Shown: one piece after another, positions 9,000-17,589 of the stretch
Numbering within the stretch: the first letter of the stretch is position 1
Layout: every line of letters starts with the position of its first letter
From: Mesorhizobium sp. DCY119
Lineage (GTDB): Bacteria > Pseudomonadota > Alphaproteobacteria > Rhizobiales > Rhizobiaceae
Direction of reading: 5' to 3'
Length of the DNA stretch: 64,000 nt
Assembly (NCBI RefSeq): GCF_003590645.1
Contig: NZ_CP031834.1
Coordinates: forward strand, 3,286,501-3,350,500
The notes under the pieces: model-generated
Database searches by the model: none
What the model was told of the DNA's origin: nothing
The model's input: only the letters and a program-made list of their open reading frames with translations
Made by a program: the position numbers and the translations under genes

Positions 9000-10454
9000 A
9001 TGAGCGGAAAGAATGATCCGTTCGGAAGAGAAGGAAAAACCGTCATCGCCCCCTCCCCGGGCGGAGTGTCGAGGCGTGATTTTCGCGACGCCGCACCTCC
9101 GGCACCGGGTCTGCAGGCTTCGGCACGGCCGCCGGTCACCGGCACGATACTCAGCCCCGCATTCCCCATCGCCACTCCTGAAACGGGTGTGCGACAGCCC
9201 CAACAGGCGGCCCCGCGCTTTGCTCTCGACGTCGCGCTGAATGCAGCAAGCGGCGTAAAATTTCCATCGTCCAATCCGCTGATTGCGGCGGCGGCATCCT
9301 TGCTGATCCTGCTCGGCAGGCTGCGCCTGCACAGCACCGAAATCCAGCTGGCGCCGCTGATGAACCAGCTTTCCCGGCTGGTGACCGAGTTCGAGCAGAA
9401 GGCCACTGAGGCGGGCGTTGCGCAGGACGAGGCATCGGTCGCCAAATATGTGCTGTGCGGCACTGCCGACGAAATCGTGCAGAGCCTGCCGGGTGTCGAT
9501 CGCGATGCCTGGACGCTGCACAGCCTGCTGGTGAAATTCTTTCAGGTCCGCTCCGCCAGCGTCGGGTTCTTCGAGGAACTGGACAAGGCGCTCGCCGACC
9601 CCGCGCAGCGATACGATCTGCTTGAACTGATGCATGCCTGCCTGCTGCTCGGCTTTCAGGGCCAGTATCGCGGCACACCGGGCGGAAGCGCGCTGTTGCA
9701 GCGCGTGACGGGCAACCTTCACCAGAGGATGCGGCAGATCAAGGCGCTGCCCGACGAGGAGATTTCGCCGCGCTGGCGGGGCATGGCGTTGCGCCGGGCG
9801 GGCGTTGGTCCGCGCGTGCCGCTGTGGGCGATCGCGAGCTTTGCCGGCGCCATTCTTGTCGGTGCGTTTTTCCTTTTGCGCTTCCTGATCGGCAACGAGG
9901 CCGATGCGCTGGAGACGCGGCTTGCGGGATTGAGCCCAACGACCGCGATAAAGATCGACCGGGTCGAGGCTGTTGCCTACACGCCACCGCCGCCGCAGGA
10001 AAGCACGCAGCTGCAGCGTGTTCGCACAGCGCTGGCCGACGAGATCGCCGCCGGCACGATGACGGTCGAGCCATCAGGCGACCAGATTGTGGTGAGCGTC
10101 AGCAACGCCGTGCTGTTTGCTTCCGGCAAAGTCGACGCCAGGAAGGAATTCGAGCCTATCGGCAAGAAGATCGCCGAGGCGCTGGACAAGGAGCCCGGCC
10201 CGATCAGCGTGATCGGCCACACCGACAATGTGAAGCCCAAGGTTTCGAGCCGATACAAGTCGAACCACGACCTGTCGCTGGCGCGCGCCGCATCCGTGCA
10301 GGCCGTGCTGGCAAAATCGCTGTCCGACGCGGCGCGGATCAAGGTCGACGGCAAGGGCGATCTCGAACCGATCGCAGACAACGGCACGCAGGAAGGGCGC
10401 GCGGCGAACCGGCGCGTGGAAATCATGATCCCGAAGGAAGAAACGCTGCAGTAG
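9000..10454 (+). CDS. tssL: T6SS membrane protein TssL (DotU/IcmH) with C-terminal OmpA domain
   Basis: The product has 484 residues. The cytoplasmic DotU domain spans about residues 90-250 (NPLIAAAASLLILLGRLRL, FFQVRSASVGFFEELDKAL, LLELMHACLLLGFQGQYRG). One membrane helix lies near 270-298 (PLWAIASFAGAILVGAFFLL). A periplasmic OmpA-like peptidoglycan-binding domain follows (VIGHTDNVKP, LSLARAASV, NRRVEIMIP). TssL, TssM and in most bacteria TssJ form the T6SS membrane anchor. The N-terminal tail reads MSGKNDPFGREGKTVIAPSP, placing a Thr at position 14. In Agrobacterium tumefaciens TssL, Thr14 is the residue reported to be phosphorylated by PpkA and read by Fha. The gene is the first of the tssL-tssM-pppA-ppkA operon, with 6 bp to tssM. 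Confidence 0.95.
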   Translation: MSGKNDPFGREGKTVIAPSPGGVSRRDFRDAAPPAPGLQASARPPVTGTILSPAFPIATPETGVRQPQQAAPRFALDVALNAASGVKFPSSNPLIAAAASLLILLGRLRLHSTEIQLAPLMNQLSRLVTEFEQKATEAGVAQDEASVAKYVLCGTADEIVQSLPGVDRDAWTLHSLLVKFFQVRSASVGFFEELDKALADPAQRYDLLELMHACLLLGFQGQYRGTPGGSALLQRVTGNLHQRMRQIKALPDEEISPRWRGMALRRAGVGPRVPLWAIASFAGAILVGAFFLLRFLIGNEADALETRLAGLSPTTAIKIDRVEAVAYTPPPPQESTQLQRVRTALADEIAAGTMTVEPSGDQIVVSVSNAVLFASGKVDARKEFEPIGKKIAEALDKEPGPISVIGHTDNVKPKVSSRYKSNHDLSLARAASVQAVLAKSLSDAARIKVDGKGDLEPIADNGTQEGRAANRRVEIMIPKEETLQ

Positions 10455-10460
10455 GAACGC

Positions 10461-13400
10461 ATGGACCGCAAGCAACCGATATTCGCCTGGCTCGGGGCAC
10501 TTCTCGCCCTGCTGGGCCTCGTTTGCTTCGGATTGGTCGTCTGGTTCGCCGGCCCGCTGATAACGTTCAACGGCTCGCAACCACTCGATTCAGTTTGGAT
10601 TCGGACCGGCGTGATAGCGGCCGCCACCGTTCTGGTCGCCGGCGCTTACGCCGTCCGCGCATTGAGGGCGCGCGGCGCACAGAAGGCCATCGAGGCGGCG
10701 CTTCTTTCGAATGACGATCAAGGGAGCGACGGCCCGCTGCTCGCCAAGCGGATGGCCGATGCCATCGCGGTGCTCAAACGCGCGAGCGGCAAAAGCTCGT
10801 TCCTCTACGAAATGCCGTGGTATGTCGTCATCGGGCCGCCCGGCGCAGGCAAGACCACCGCGCTGGTCAATTCGGGACTGAAATTTCCGCTCGCCGAAAA
10901 AGAAGGGGCGGCACCCGTCGAGGGCGTCGGCGGCACCCGCAATTGCGACTTCTGGTTCACCGACGACGCCGTGCTGATCGATACTGCGGGCCGTTACACG
11001 ACCCACGAATCCGACGCCGAGACGGACAAGAAAAGCTGGCTGTCGTTCCTTTCGCTGCTCAAGGCAAACCGGACAAGACAGCCGATCAACGGTGTCATTG
11101 TCGCCATCAGCGTGGAGGATTTGCTGACCTTGCCGGAATGGGAGCTGGCTTCTCACGCCAACGCCATCCGAAAACGCCTGTTCGAGCTTCTTCAGGAGCT
11201 GAAGGTCGATTTCCCGGTCTATGCTCTCTTCACAAAGGCCGATCTGATCGAGGGCTTTCGCGAGTATTTTGGCAGCTTCACCGAAGCGCGCCGCCGCAAG
11301 GTGTGGGGCGCGACCTTCCAGACCGAGAAGCGGAAGCAAAATCTCGTATCGCAAGTTCCGGTCGAGTTCGACGCGCTGGTCAGCCGCCTTACGGAGGAGC
11401 TTCCGGATCGCCTGCAGGAAGAACCGGACGCGACAGCACGCATCGCCATCTTCGGCTTTCCGGCGCAGGTCGGCGCGTTGCGGGAGCGTGTGGCCGACTT
11501 CCTCAACCAGATATTCGACCCGGCACGGCCGGAAAGCAGCGCCAGCCTGCGCGGCTTCTATTTCTCCTCGGGCACGCAGGAAGGCACGCCGATCGACCAG
11601 CTTATCGGTGCTATGGGCAGGAACCTTGCGGTCAGGCAGGCGAGCGAAAATCTCTCCGGGCGCGGCAAGAGTTTTTTCATCCACGATCTGCTGCAGGATT
11701 TGATATTTGCCGAGGCAGGATGGGGCTCTCTCGACAAGGGCATTGCCCGACGCAGCGCCATGCTGCGCTATGGCGGCATGGCGGCAATCGCATGCGTCTC
11801 AGCGCTGGTGCTCGGCACGCTGGGCTGGAGCTTTGCAGCCAACAAATCGCTGATCGCGGCGGGCGGAAACGCGATCGAGGCCTATCGCGCAGATGCCGGC
11901 CAGGAACTGACCAGACAGGACATGCCGGCGTCCGAACCGGTCACGGGAGCGGACCTCTCCGCAATTGCTGCCCTGCTCAGCCAGTTGCGCGAGATGCCGG
12001 CGGGCTATGCGCATCGCAACGAACCGACACCGGTGAACGAGACGTTTGGCCTGACGCAGCGCGAGACGTTGTCATCAGCAACGGAAGAGACCTACCGCAA
12101 CGCACTGGAACGTATGCTGCGCCCGCGCCTCGTCCTGCGGACGGAACAGCAACTGGCTGCAAGCATCAACGAACCGACGGTCGCCTATCCGGCGCTGAAG
12201 ACCTATCTGATGCTCGGCGGCAAGGCGCCCGGCGTCGAGGACGACTTTATCACTGGCTGGATGGAACGGGACTGGGAAGCCAACCTCCTGCCCGGTGCCG
12301 GCAACGAAGCCGCCCGACAGGAGCTTGCAACCGACCTGCGCGACATGCTGGAACTCGGGCGGTCACATGTGCCGGCAATCGAACTCGACGGCAAGCTGAT
12401 CGCGCAGGCGCAGCAATCGCTCGCCGGCATGAAGCTCGCGGATCGCGCCGGGCTCGTCATGAGTTCCTCGGCCTATGCCAAGGGCTTGCGCGACCTGCCG
12501 CTCCTTAGCGGGGACGATGCCGCCAAGGTGTTTGAGACGCGCGACGGCACCCAGCTCGACCAGTTGAAAATCCCCGGCCTCTACACCAATGCCGGTTTTC
12601 ACAAATTCTTCCTCGTGCAGCTCGCAGGCGTAGCAGACCGGCTCGCCGCCGAGCAATGGGTTATGGGCGATGCCGGGCAGAATGCCGAGCAGGTCAGCGG
12701 GCTTGAAGCGCTCGGCCCCGAACTCGTCGACCGCTACAGCAAGGACTTCATCGAGGCCTGGGAAAAGGTGCTGTCCAATCTCAAGCTGAAATCCATCACG
12801 CAGGATCAGCCTGACTATGGCGTTCTGGCAGCGGCATCGTCCGAGACGTCGCCGCTGCTCAAGCTGCTCGAAACCGTCGGCAACGAGACGACGCTCAGCC
12901 GGGGCGACGGCAGCCTCGACATGGAAAGCGCACAGATCTACGGCCTTGCCCGCATCGGGCTCATTCATCGGAAGTCGCAGCTGAGGGCTGGCGAAGCCGC
13001 AGGAAGCGCTGCGGGCGCGGTCAATCCCGGCGCCAATATCGAGGCCTATTTCAGGCTTTACCAGAACTGGATCGAAGGAGCCCCCGGCAGCCGCCCGGTC
13101 GATATCCTTCTGAAGAATCTCGGCGAAGTCCGGGAAAGCCTGAAGGTCATAACCGACTATCCGTCGCAATCAGGACCGGCCAACGAGAAGCTGCGGCTTC
13201 AGGTGGTCAATCTGCGCGGAACCATGTCGCGCCTTCCCAAGCCATTCGCCACGATGATCTCGGAAGTCGTCGAGGAGTTCGAGGGGGCGGAGGCCAGCAG
13301 TTCGAAATCGCAACTCAATCAGGCGCTGGCCGCAAACATCACCAAGCTGTGCCAGCGGATCGTTTCCGGCAAGTACCCCTTTGCGAGGGATGCCGATGGC

Positions 13401-14003
13401 GACGTCCAGATTGGCGAATTCACGCAGCTGTTCGGTCCCAATGGCCTGATGGACAAGTTCTTCGACGAGCATCTGGCGCCGCTGGCAAACATTACCGGCG
13501 ATGCCTGGGACTGGCAGAAGGACACGCGGCTGGGGCGCGAGCTCTCCAGCGATACGCTTCGCCAGTTCCAGCGCGCAGCCGAAATCCGCAATGCCTTCTT
13601 TGCCGATGGCAGCCCGACACCTGCCGTGAAGGTGACGATCGCCCCGCACACCATCTCCAAGGACGCCGAGGCGCTGCTGGTGGTCAACCAGATCGTCATC
13701 CAGACCTCGATGGCCGGAAATACGCCGCAGACGATTGCATGGCCTGGCGACGGCGCCTCGAGCAGCGCCAAGCTCAGCATCTTCCCCGAAATAGCCGGGC
13801 GGGATTCGAGTATCGACAAGAACGGCCCCTGGGCGCTGATGCGCCTGATCGACACCGGCTCCATCGCCCAGGAAGGCGACGACCTGGTGGTGCGGTTCGT
13901 CGTCGGCGGCCGTGAAGTTTCCTACAGCATACGAACCGGATCTTCCTACAACCCGTTGTTTTTGCCGGCGCTTCGCGATTTCAACTGCCCCGCCGGCTTT
14001 TAG
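10461..14003 (+). CDS. tssM: T6SS membrane protein TssM (IcmF family)
   Basis: The 1180-residue product has two N-terminal membrane helices ([20 protein letters not shown] and [19 protein letters not shown]). A cytoplasmic NTPase domain has Walker [12 protein letters not shown] near residue 126 and Walker [14 protein letters not shown] third helix lies near 437-460 ([20 protein letters not shown]). A long periplasmic part ends in the IcmF C-terminal domain. It forms the trans-envelope channel with TssL. The intact Walker A suggests an NTP-using member of the family, as in Agrobacterium. It is 6 bp from tssL and 8 bp from pppA, so it is co-transcribed. Confidence 0.96.
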   Translation: MDRKQPIFAWLGALLALLGLVCFGLVVWFAGPLITFNGSQPLDSVWIRTGVIAAATVLVAGAYAVRALRARGAQKAIEAALLSNDDQGSDGPLLAKRMADAIAVLKRASGKSSFLYEMPWYVVIGPPGAGKTTALVNSGLKFPLAEKEGAAPVEGVGGTRNCDFWFTDDAVLIDTAGRYTTHESDAETDKKSWLSFLSLLKANRTRQPINGVIVAISVEDLLTLPEWELASHANAIRKRLFELLQELKVDFPVYALFTKADLIEGFREYFGSFTEARRRKVWGATFQTEKRKQNLVSQVPVEFDALVSRLTEELPDRLQEEPDATARIAIFGFPAQVGALRERVADFLNQIFDPARPESSASLRGFYFSSGTQEGTPIDQLIGAMGRNLAVRQASENLSGRGKSFFIHDLLQDLIFAEAGWGSLDKGIARRSAMLRYGGMAAIACVSALVLGTLGWSFAANKSLIAAGGNAIEAYRADAGQELTRQDMPASEPVTGADLSAIAALLSQLREMPAGYAHRNEPTPVNETFGLTQRETLSSATEETYRNALERMLRPRLVLRTEQQLAASINEPTVAYPALKTYLMLGGKAPGVEDDFITGWMERDWEANLLPGAGNEAARQELATDLRDMLELGRSHVPAIELDGKLIAQAQQSLAGMKLADRAGLVMSSSAYAKGLRDLPLLSGDDAAKVFETRDGTQLDQLKIPGLYTNAGFHKFFLVQLAGVADRLAAEQWVMGDAGQNAEQVSGLEALGPELVDRYSKDFIEAWEKVLSNLKLKSITQDQPDYGVLAAASSETSPLLKLLETVGNETTLSRGDGSLDMESAQIYGLARIGLIHRKSQLRAGEAAGSAAGAVNPGANIEAYFRLYQNWIEGAPGSRPVDILLKNLGEVRESLKVITDYPSQSGPANEKLRLQVVNLRGTMSRLPKPFATMISEVVEEFEGAEASSSKSQLNQALAANITKLCQRIVSGKYPFARDADGDVQIGEFTQLFGPNGLMDKFFDEHLAPLANITGDAWDWQKDTRLGRELSSDTLRQFQRAAEIRNAFFADGSPTPAVKVTIAPHTISKDAEALLVVNQIVIQTSMAGNTPQTIAWPGDGASSSAKLSIFPEIAGRDSSIDKNGPWALMRLIDTGSIAQEGDDLVVRFVVGGREVSYSIRTGSSYNPLFLPALRDFNCPAGF

Positions 14004-14011
14004 GAACCGTC

Positions 14012-14791
14012 ATGATGAAGCATGTCTTCGACATCGACAGCGACGGCGCCACCCACACCGGCTGCATTCGCGAGCTTAACGAGGACCGCTTTCTGGTCCA
14101 GTCCGACAGCGGCCTGTTTGCGGTGGCCGACGGCATGGGCGGACACGACGGGGGCGAGCTTGCCAGCAACAGCATTGTCGAGAACCTGAAGTCGATCGGC
14201 GTTCCAAGCTCGGCGCGGGATTTGCGCGCGCGCTTCGAAGACCGGGTGACGACGGCCAATCGCGAAATCCGGGAGATCGCCTTGCGGCGCAATGCCGGCA
14301 TGATCGGCTCGACGCTGGCGGCCCTTTTGACCTTCGAGCATCAATATGCCTGCCTGTGGGCCGGCGACAGCCGCATCTACATGCTGCGCGACGGAAACCT
14401 TTCACAGCTGTCTCGCGATCATACCGAGGTGCAGGACCTTCTCGATCGCGGCCTGCTGACGCCCGAGGAGGCGGCGGTATCGCCACGGCGCAACGTAATT
14501 ACCCGCGCCATCGGCACGTTCGACAACCCGACACTTGATTTCACCTATGGGCGGATCCGCGCGCAGGACAAATTCCTGATCTGCAGCGACGGCCTGACGG
14601 CCCATGTTTCCGACGACGAGATGCGGCGGGTGCTCAGCCGTCATAGCGCGCGTGAAGCCTGCGCCATCCTTCTCAGGTTGACGCTCGACCGCGGCGCGGT
14701 CGACAATGTCACCGTCGTCGTCGTCCAGTTCCGCAATTCTCCGGCCAACATCACGCGCGGGCGACCGGGCGAATGGCCGAGCCAGATGTGA
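14012..14791 (+). CDS. pppA: T6SS PP2C-type protein phosphatase PppA
   Basis: The 259-residue product is a PPM/PP2C Ser/Thr phosphatase with the metal-binding motifs [50 protein letters not shown] and [11 protein letters not shown]. In T6SS loci PppA removes phosphate from the targets of PpkA and so turns secretion down. Two ATG codons are adjacent (14012 and 14015) and either could start it. It lies 8 bp after tssM and 6 bp before the kinase gene, the usual paired arrangement. Confidence 0.93.
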   Translation: MMKHVFDIDSDGATHTGCIRELNEDRFLVQSDSGLFAVADGMGGHDGGELASNSIVENLKSIGVPSSARDLRARFEDRVTTANREIREIALRRNAGMIGSTLAALLTFEHQYACLWAGDSRIYMLRDGNLSQLSRDHTEVQDLLDRGLLTPEEAAVSPRRNVITRAIGTFDNPTLDFTYGRIRAQDKFLICSDGLTAHVSDDEMRRVLSRHSAREACAILLRLTLDRGAVDNVTVVVVQFRNSPANITRGRPGEWPSQM

Positions 14792-14797
14792 GTTGCC

Positions 14798-17002
14798 ATG
14801 ACTTCGGATGGAAAAACGCGCATCGCCGTCAACAGAACGACCCTTGAGCCGGGCACGCAGCTGAACGACACCTATGAGATCGACGCCCGCATCGCCTCGG
14901 GTGGGATGGGTGAGGTCTATCGCGGGCATAATATCCAGACCGGCGAGCCGGTCGCGATCAAGACCATCCTGCCCGAGCTTGCCGACGATGAGGCGATATT
15001 CGCGCTGTTCAAGAAGGAGGCGACCATTCTTGGCCGCCTGCATCATGAAACCATCGTGCGCTACTATTCCTTCTCGCGCGATCCTCGTCTTGGACGGCCC
15101 TATCTGGCGATGGAATTCGTCGATGGGCAGTCGCTGGCCGAACGCATCGCCATCAGCCCGCTGGATGCGAACGAGGCACGGCTGCTGTTCATCCGGGTGG
15201 CGGACGGGCTGGCGCTGGCGCATAAGGCTGGCGTGATCCACCGCGATCTTTCGCCCGACAATATCATCCTGCAGCATGGCGACGTCAGTCAGCCCAAGAT
15301 CATCGACTTCGGCATAGCGCGCTCGGCAAATGTCGGCGGCGGGACCCTGATCGGCGGCAATTTCGCCGGCAAATACAATTTCGTCTCGCCCGAGCAACTG
15401 GGCATCAAGAACCTTGAAGTCACGGCGCGATCGGACCTCTACAGCCTCGGCCTGGTAATTGCCGCCGCCCTTCGCGGTGCGCCGCTCGACATGGGCGGCT
15501 CCCACGTCGAAGTTATCGACAAGCGCCGCACGGTTCCTGACCTGTCGGATATCGATGCCGGCCTGCGGCCACTCGTGCAGGCGATGCTGCAGCCCGAGGA
15601 GAACGACCGGCCCGACAGCGCCGAACAGGTGGCAGCATGGCTTCGCTCGGCAAGGATCGGATCGGCCAAACCGGCATCAACCGGCGCTGGATCAGCGGAG
15701 GCAGCCCCGCAGCCGCCCGATACGCTGGGCTCGCACTCGCCTTTTGGAAACTCTGCGCCCTCCTCCGGCTCGCTTGGCCGGCACGCAGCCGCGTTGGAAG
15801 GGCCTATCGCATCATCCGGCTTGGGCTCGCCACCGTCATCTGCCCCAGCTCACGCCACCGGCCGTCTGAACCTGGCCGGGAGCAGCACCGCGCCAAGACC
15901 GTCCAGAACTGCCCTGATGGGCGGCCTGCTGGTGCTGCTTCTGGCCGGCGGTGCAGGAGGCGCCTATTATCTCGGGCTGTTCGGGCAATCCACGACAAGC
16001 GAAACCACGAGCCAGCCGTCTGTGCCGCAAATTGTCGTGAAACAGGAACCGGAAAAGCAGCCGGCGGGGCCTAGCCTCGATGACATACTGAAGGAGGCGG
16101 AGTCGAAAACGCCATCGCAGAGTGTCGAGCCAAAGCCGCAGGAGGAGGCAAGAACCACGTCCGAGGAAAAGCCGGCTGAGTCTACGCCCGCCTCGCCTCC
16201 GGTCGCTATTACTCCGACTCCAACTGAAAGCGAGCCGAGCACCGAGCCCGGTGCTGCGACGCCGCCCGAAACCGGACCGGCCACCCCGCCGCAAGGCCAG
16301 CCGGCAGAGGCTGAGCCGACATTGCCCCAGCGCACGCCGACCGAAACGAAGGAAGCAGCACTCGACATGGTGGAAACCGCCGAGCAGAGCGTCTCATGGC
16401 TGCGCAACTATGATGGTGGCCGCTGCTTCTTCGCGGCCGTCACCACGGTCTCGGATCAGTCGATCGACATCAAAGGCTTCGGTCTGACGAAAGAGCCGTT
16501 CGAAAGGCTCTACAACACGCTGAAGCAGAAAAGCACCAAGGAGCCGGAGGTCAACGGGCAGTTGATAACGGACGCCCAGTGCGCCGTGACCGAGTTTCTG
16601 AATGCCGTCCAGCCAACGGCAATGGACAGCCCGTCGCTTACCTTGCTTGCCGACAGGCTGAAGCCCGGTGAAAATCTTGTCGCCACCGTCGGCAAGAAGG
16701 GAACGAGAAATCTCGACCTTCTGTTGGTCGACAGCGATGGCTTCGTCTACAACATGGGCAGCTTCGCCACCAAGGTCACCGAAGGCGACAAGGAGACCTT
16801 CGAGCTGAAATTCCAGAGCGCGCGGCTTCGGGATGTGTCTCCTGAAATGGTCATCGCGCTTGCCAGCGATCAGGACCTCGGTCTGCCGGCGGGAAGGACG
16901 GTCTCGCGAGCAGCCGACCTGTTTCCCAAACTCGCGCGAAAGATCGACGGCATGAACGGAAGCTTCGGCGTCGACTTCGGCTATTTTCTCGTGACCGAAT
17001 AA
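14798..17002 (+). CDS. ppkA: T6SS transmembrane Ser/Thr protein kinase PpkA
   Basis: The product has 734 residues. An N-terminal kinase domain (about 27-290) shows the glycine loop IASGGMGEVYRG, the Lys of VAIKTI, a catalytic loop HRDLSPDN (His148, Asp150; Ser where many kinases have Lys), and the IDFGIAR metal-binding motif. A proline-rich stretch leads to one membrane helix near 373-395 (MGGLLVLLLAGGAGGAYYLG). Then come a Pro/Glu/Thr-rich periplasmic linker and a C-terminal sensor domain (about 530-734). PpkA phosphorylates T6SS parts (TssL in Agrobacterium, Fha in Pseudomonas) to trigger secretion. The periplasmic domain presumably senses envelope state. It is the last gene of the tight operon. 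Confidence 0.93.
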   Translation: MTSDGKTRIAVNRTTLEPGTQLNDTYEIDARIASGGMGEVYRGHNIQTGEPVAIKTILPELADDEAIFALFKKEATILGRLHHETIVRYYSFSRDPRLGRPYLAMEFVDGQSLAERIAISPLDANEARLLFIRVADGLALAHKAGVIHRDLSPDNIILQHGDVSQPKIIDFGIARSANVGGGTLIGGNFAGKYNFVSPEQLGIKNLEVTARSDLYSLGLVIAAALRGAPLDMGGSHVEVIDKRRTVPDLSDIDAGLRPLVQAMLQPEENDRPDSAEQVAAWLRSARIGSAKPASTGAGSAEAAPQPPDTLGSHSPFGNSAPSSGSLGRHAAALEGPIASSGLGSPPSSAPAHATGRLNLAGSSTAPRPSRTALMGGLLVLLLAGGAGGAYYLGLFGQSTTSETTSQPSVPQIVVKQEPEKQPAGPSLDDILKEAESKTPSQSVEPKPQEEARTTSEEKPAESTPASPPVAITPTPTESEPSTEPGAATPPETGPATPPQGQPAEAEPTLPQRTPTETKEAALDMVETAEQSVSWLRNYDGGRCFFAAVTTVSDQSIDIKGFGLTKEPFERLYNTLKQKSTKEPEVNGQLITDAQCAVTEFLNAVQPTAMDSPSLTLLADRLKPGENLVATVGKKGTRNLDLLLVDSDGFVYNMGSFATKVTEGDKETFELKFQSARLRDVSPEMVIALASDQDLGLPAGRTVSRAADLFPKLARKIDGMNGSFGVDFGYFLVTE

Positions 17003-17211
17003 CCGCTCGCGGTTGTCCCACACCCCACGGTGCAGCCATCTATATTCGGCAACCAAGCGTTTATATTACCTCGATTTGCATCCGCCCTTTATTCGAAATG
17101 GGTATATCAGTTTTCTTCCGAAACTTTACAATCGACCGAAGATCAATTGATTTGACGCACTTTGCTTGCAGAGTTCTACTTGTCTTCTAATTGAAGAGGG
17201 GGCGTTGGCAC

Positions 17212-17544
17212 ATGCTCAAGCGCTTTTCTGTTCTTGGATCTGTGTTGCTTGCGGCGTGCGTGCCGTTTCAGCGCATGGCGGCACCCACCCCGGTTTCCAG
17301 GGTCGATACCTGCAATCCGGTGCCGTTCAATCTCGCGGAAAAACTCGCCTGGCATGCCGCCCTGAAGCAGAACACGTCTGCAGCCTATCGCAGCTTCATC
17401 AAGAACCATCCGCGCAGTTGCTATGTGCCCATGGCGAAAGCCAAGATGAGCAGAGCGGTCGTTGCCAAGCCGGTGACGATGCGGAACATACCCAAGGCGC
17501 CACGCCCGAAATCCCCAGCACCCCGCAGAGCGGCATACCCTTGA
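17212..17544 (+). CDS. Small lipoprotein of unknown function
   Basis: This 110-residue product starts at the ATG at 17212, behind a strong GAAGAGGGGG ribosome site. It has a lipoprotein signal, MLKRFSVLGSVLLAAC, with the lipid-accepting Cys at position 16. The mature part of about 95 residues has two further cysteines and a helix pair (AWHAALKQNTSAAYRSFIKN, then HPRSCYVPMAKAKM). That pair resembles the SxxxYxxFLxxYPxSxYxxxA unit found in caspase-like proteins, including the one encoded at 20408-22552. The tail is basic and rich in Pro/Arg. It follows ppkA by 209 bp and precedes the glycosyltransferase by 45 bp. It occupies a place where a TssJ-like lipoprotein could be, but it is shorter than TssJ and not recognisably related. 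Confidence 0.7.
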   Translation: MLKRFSVLGSVLLAACVPFQRMAAPTPVSRVDTCNPVPFNLAEKLAWHAALKQNTSAAYRSFIKNHPRSCYVPMAKAKMSRAVVAKPVTMRNIPKAPRPKSPAPRRAAYP

Positions 17545-17589
17545 ACTGCCCGCTTATGACACTGACAACAATGCTGGCAAGACCGATTC

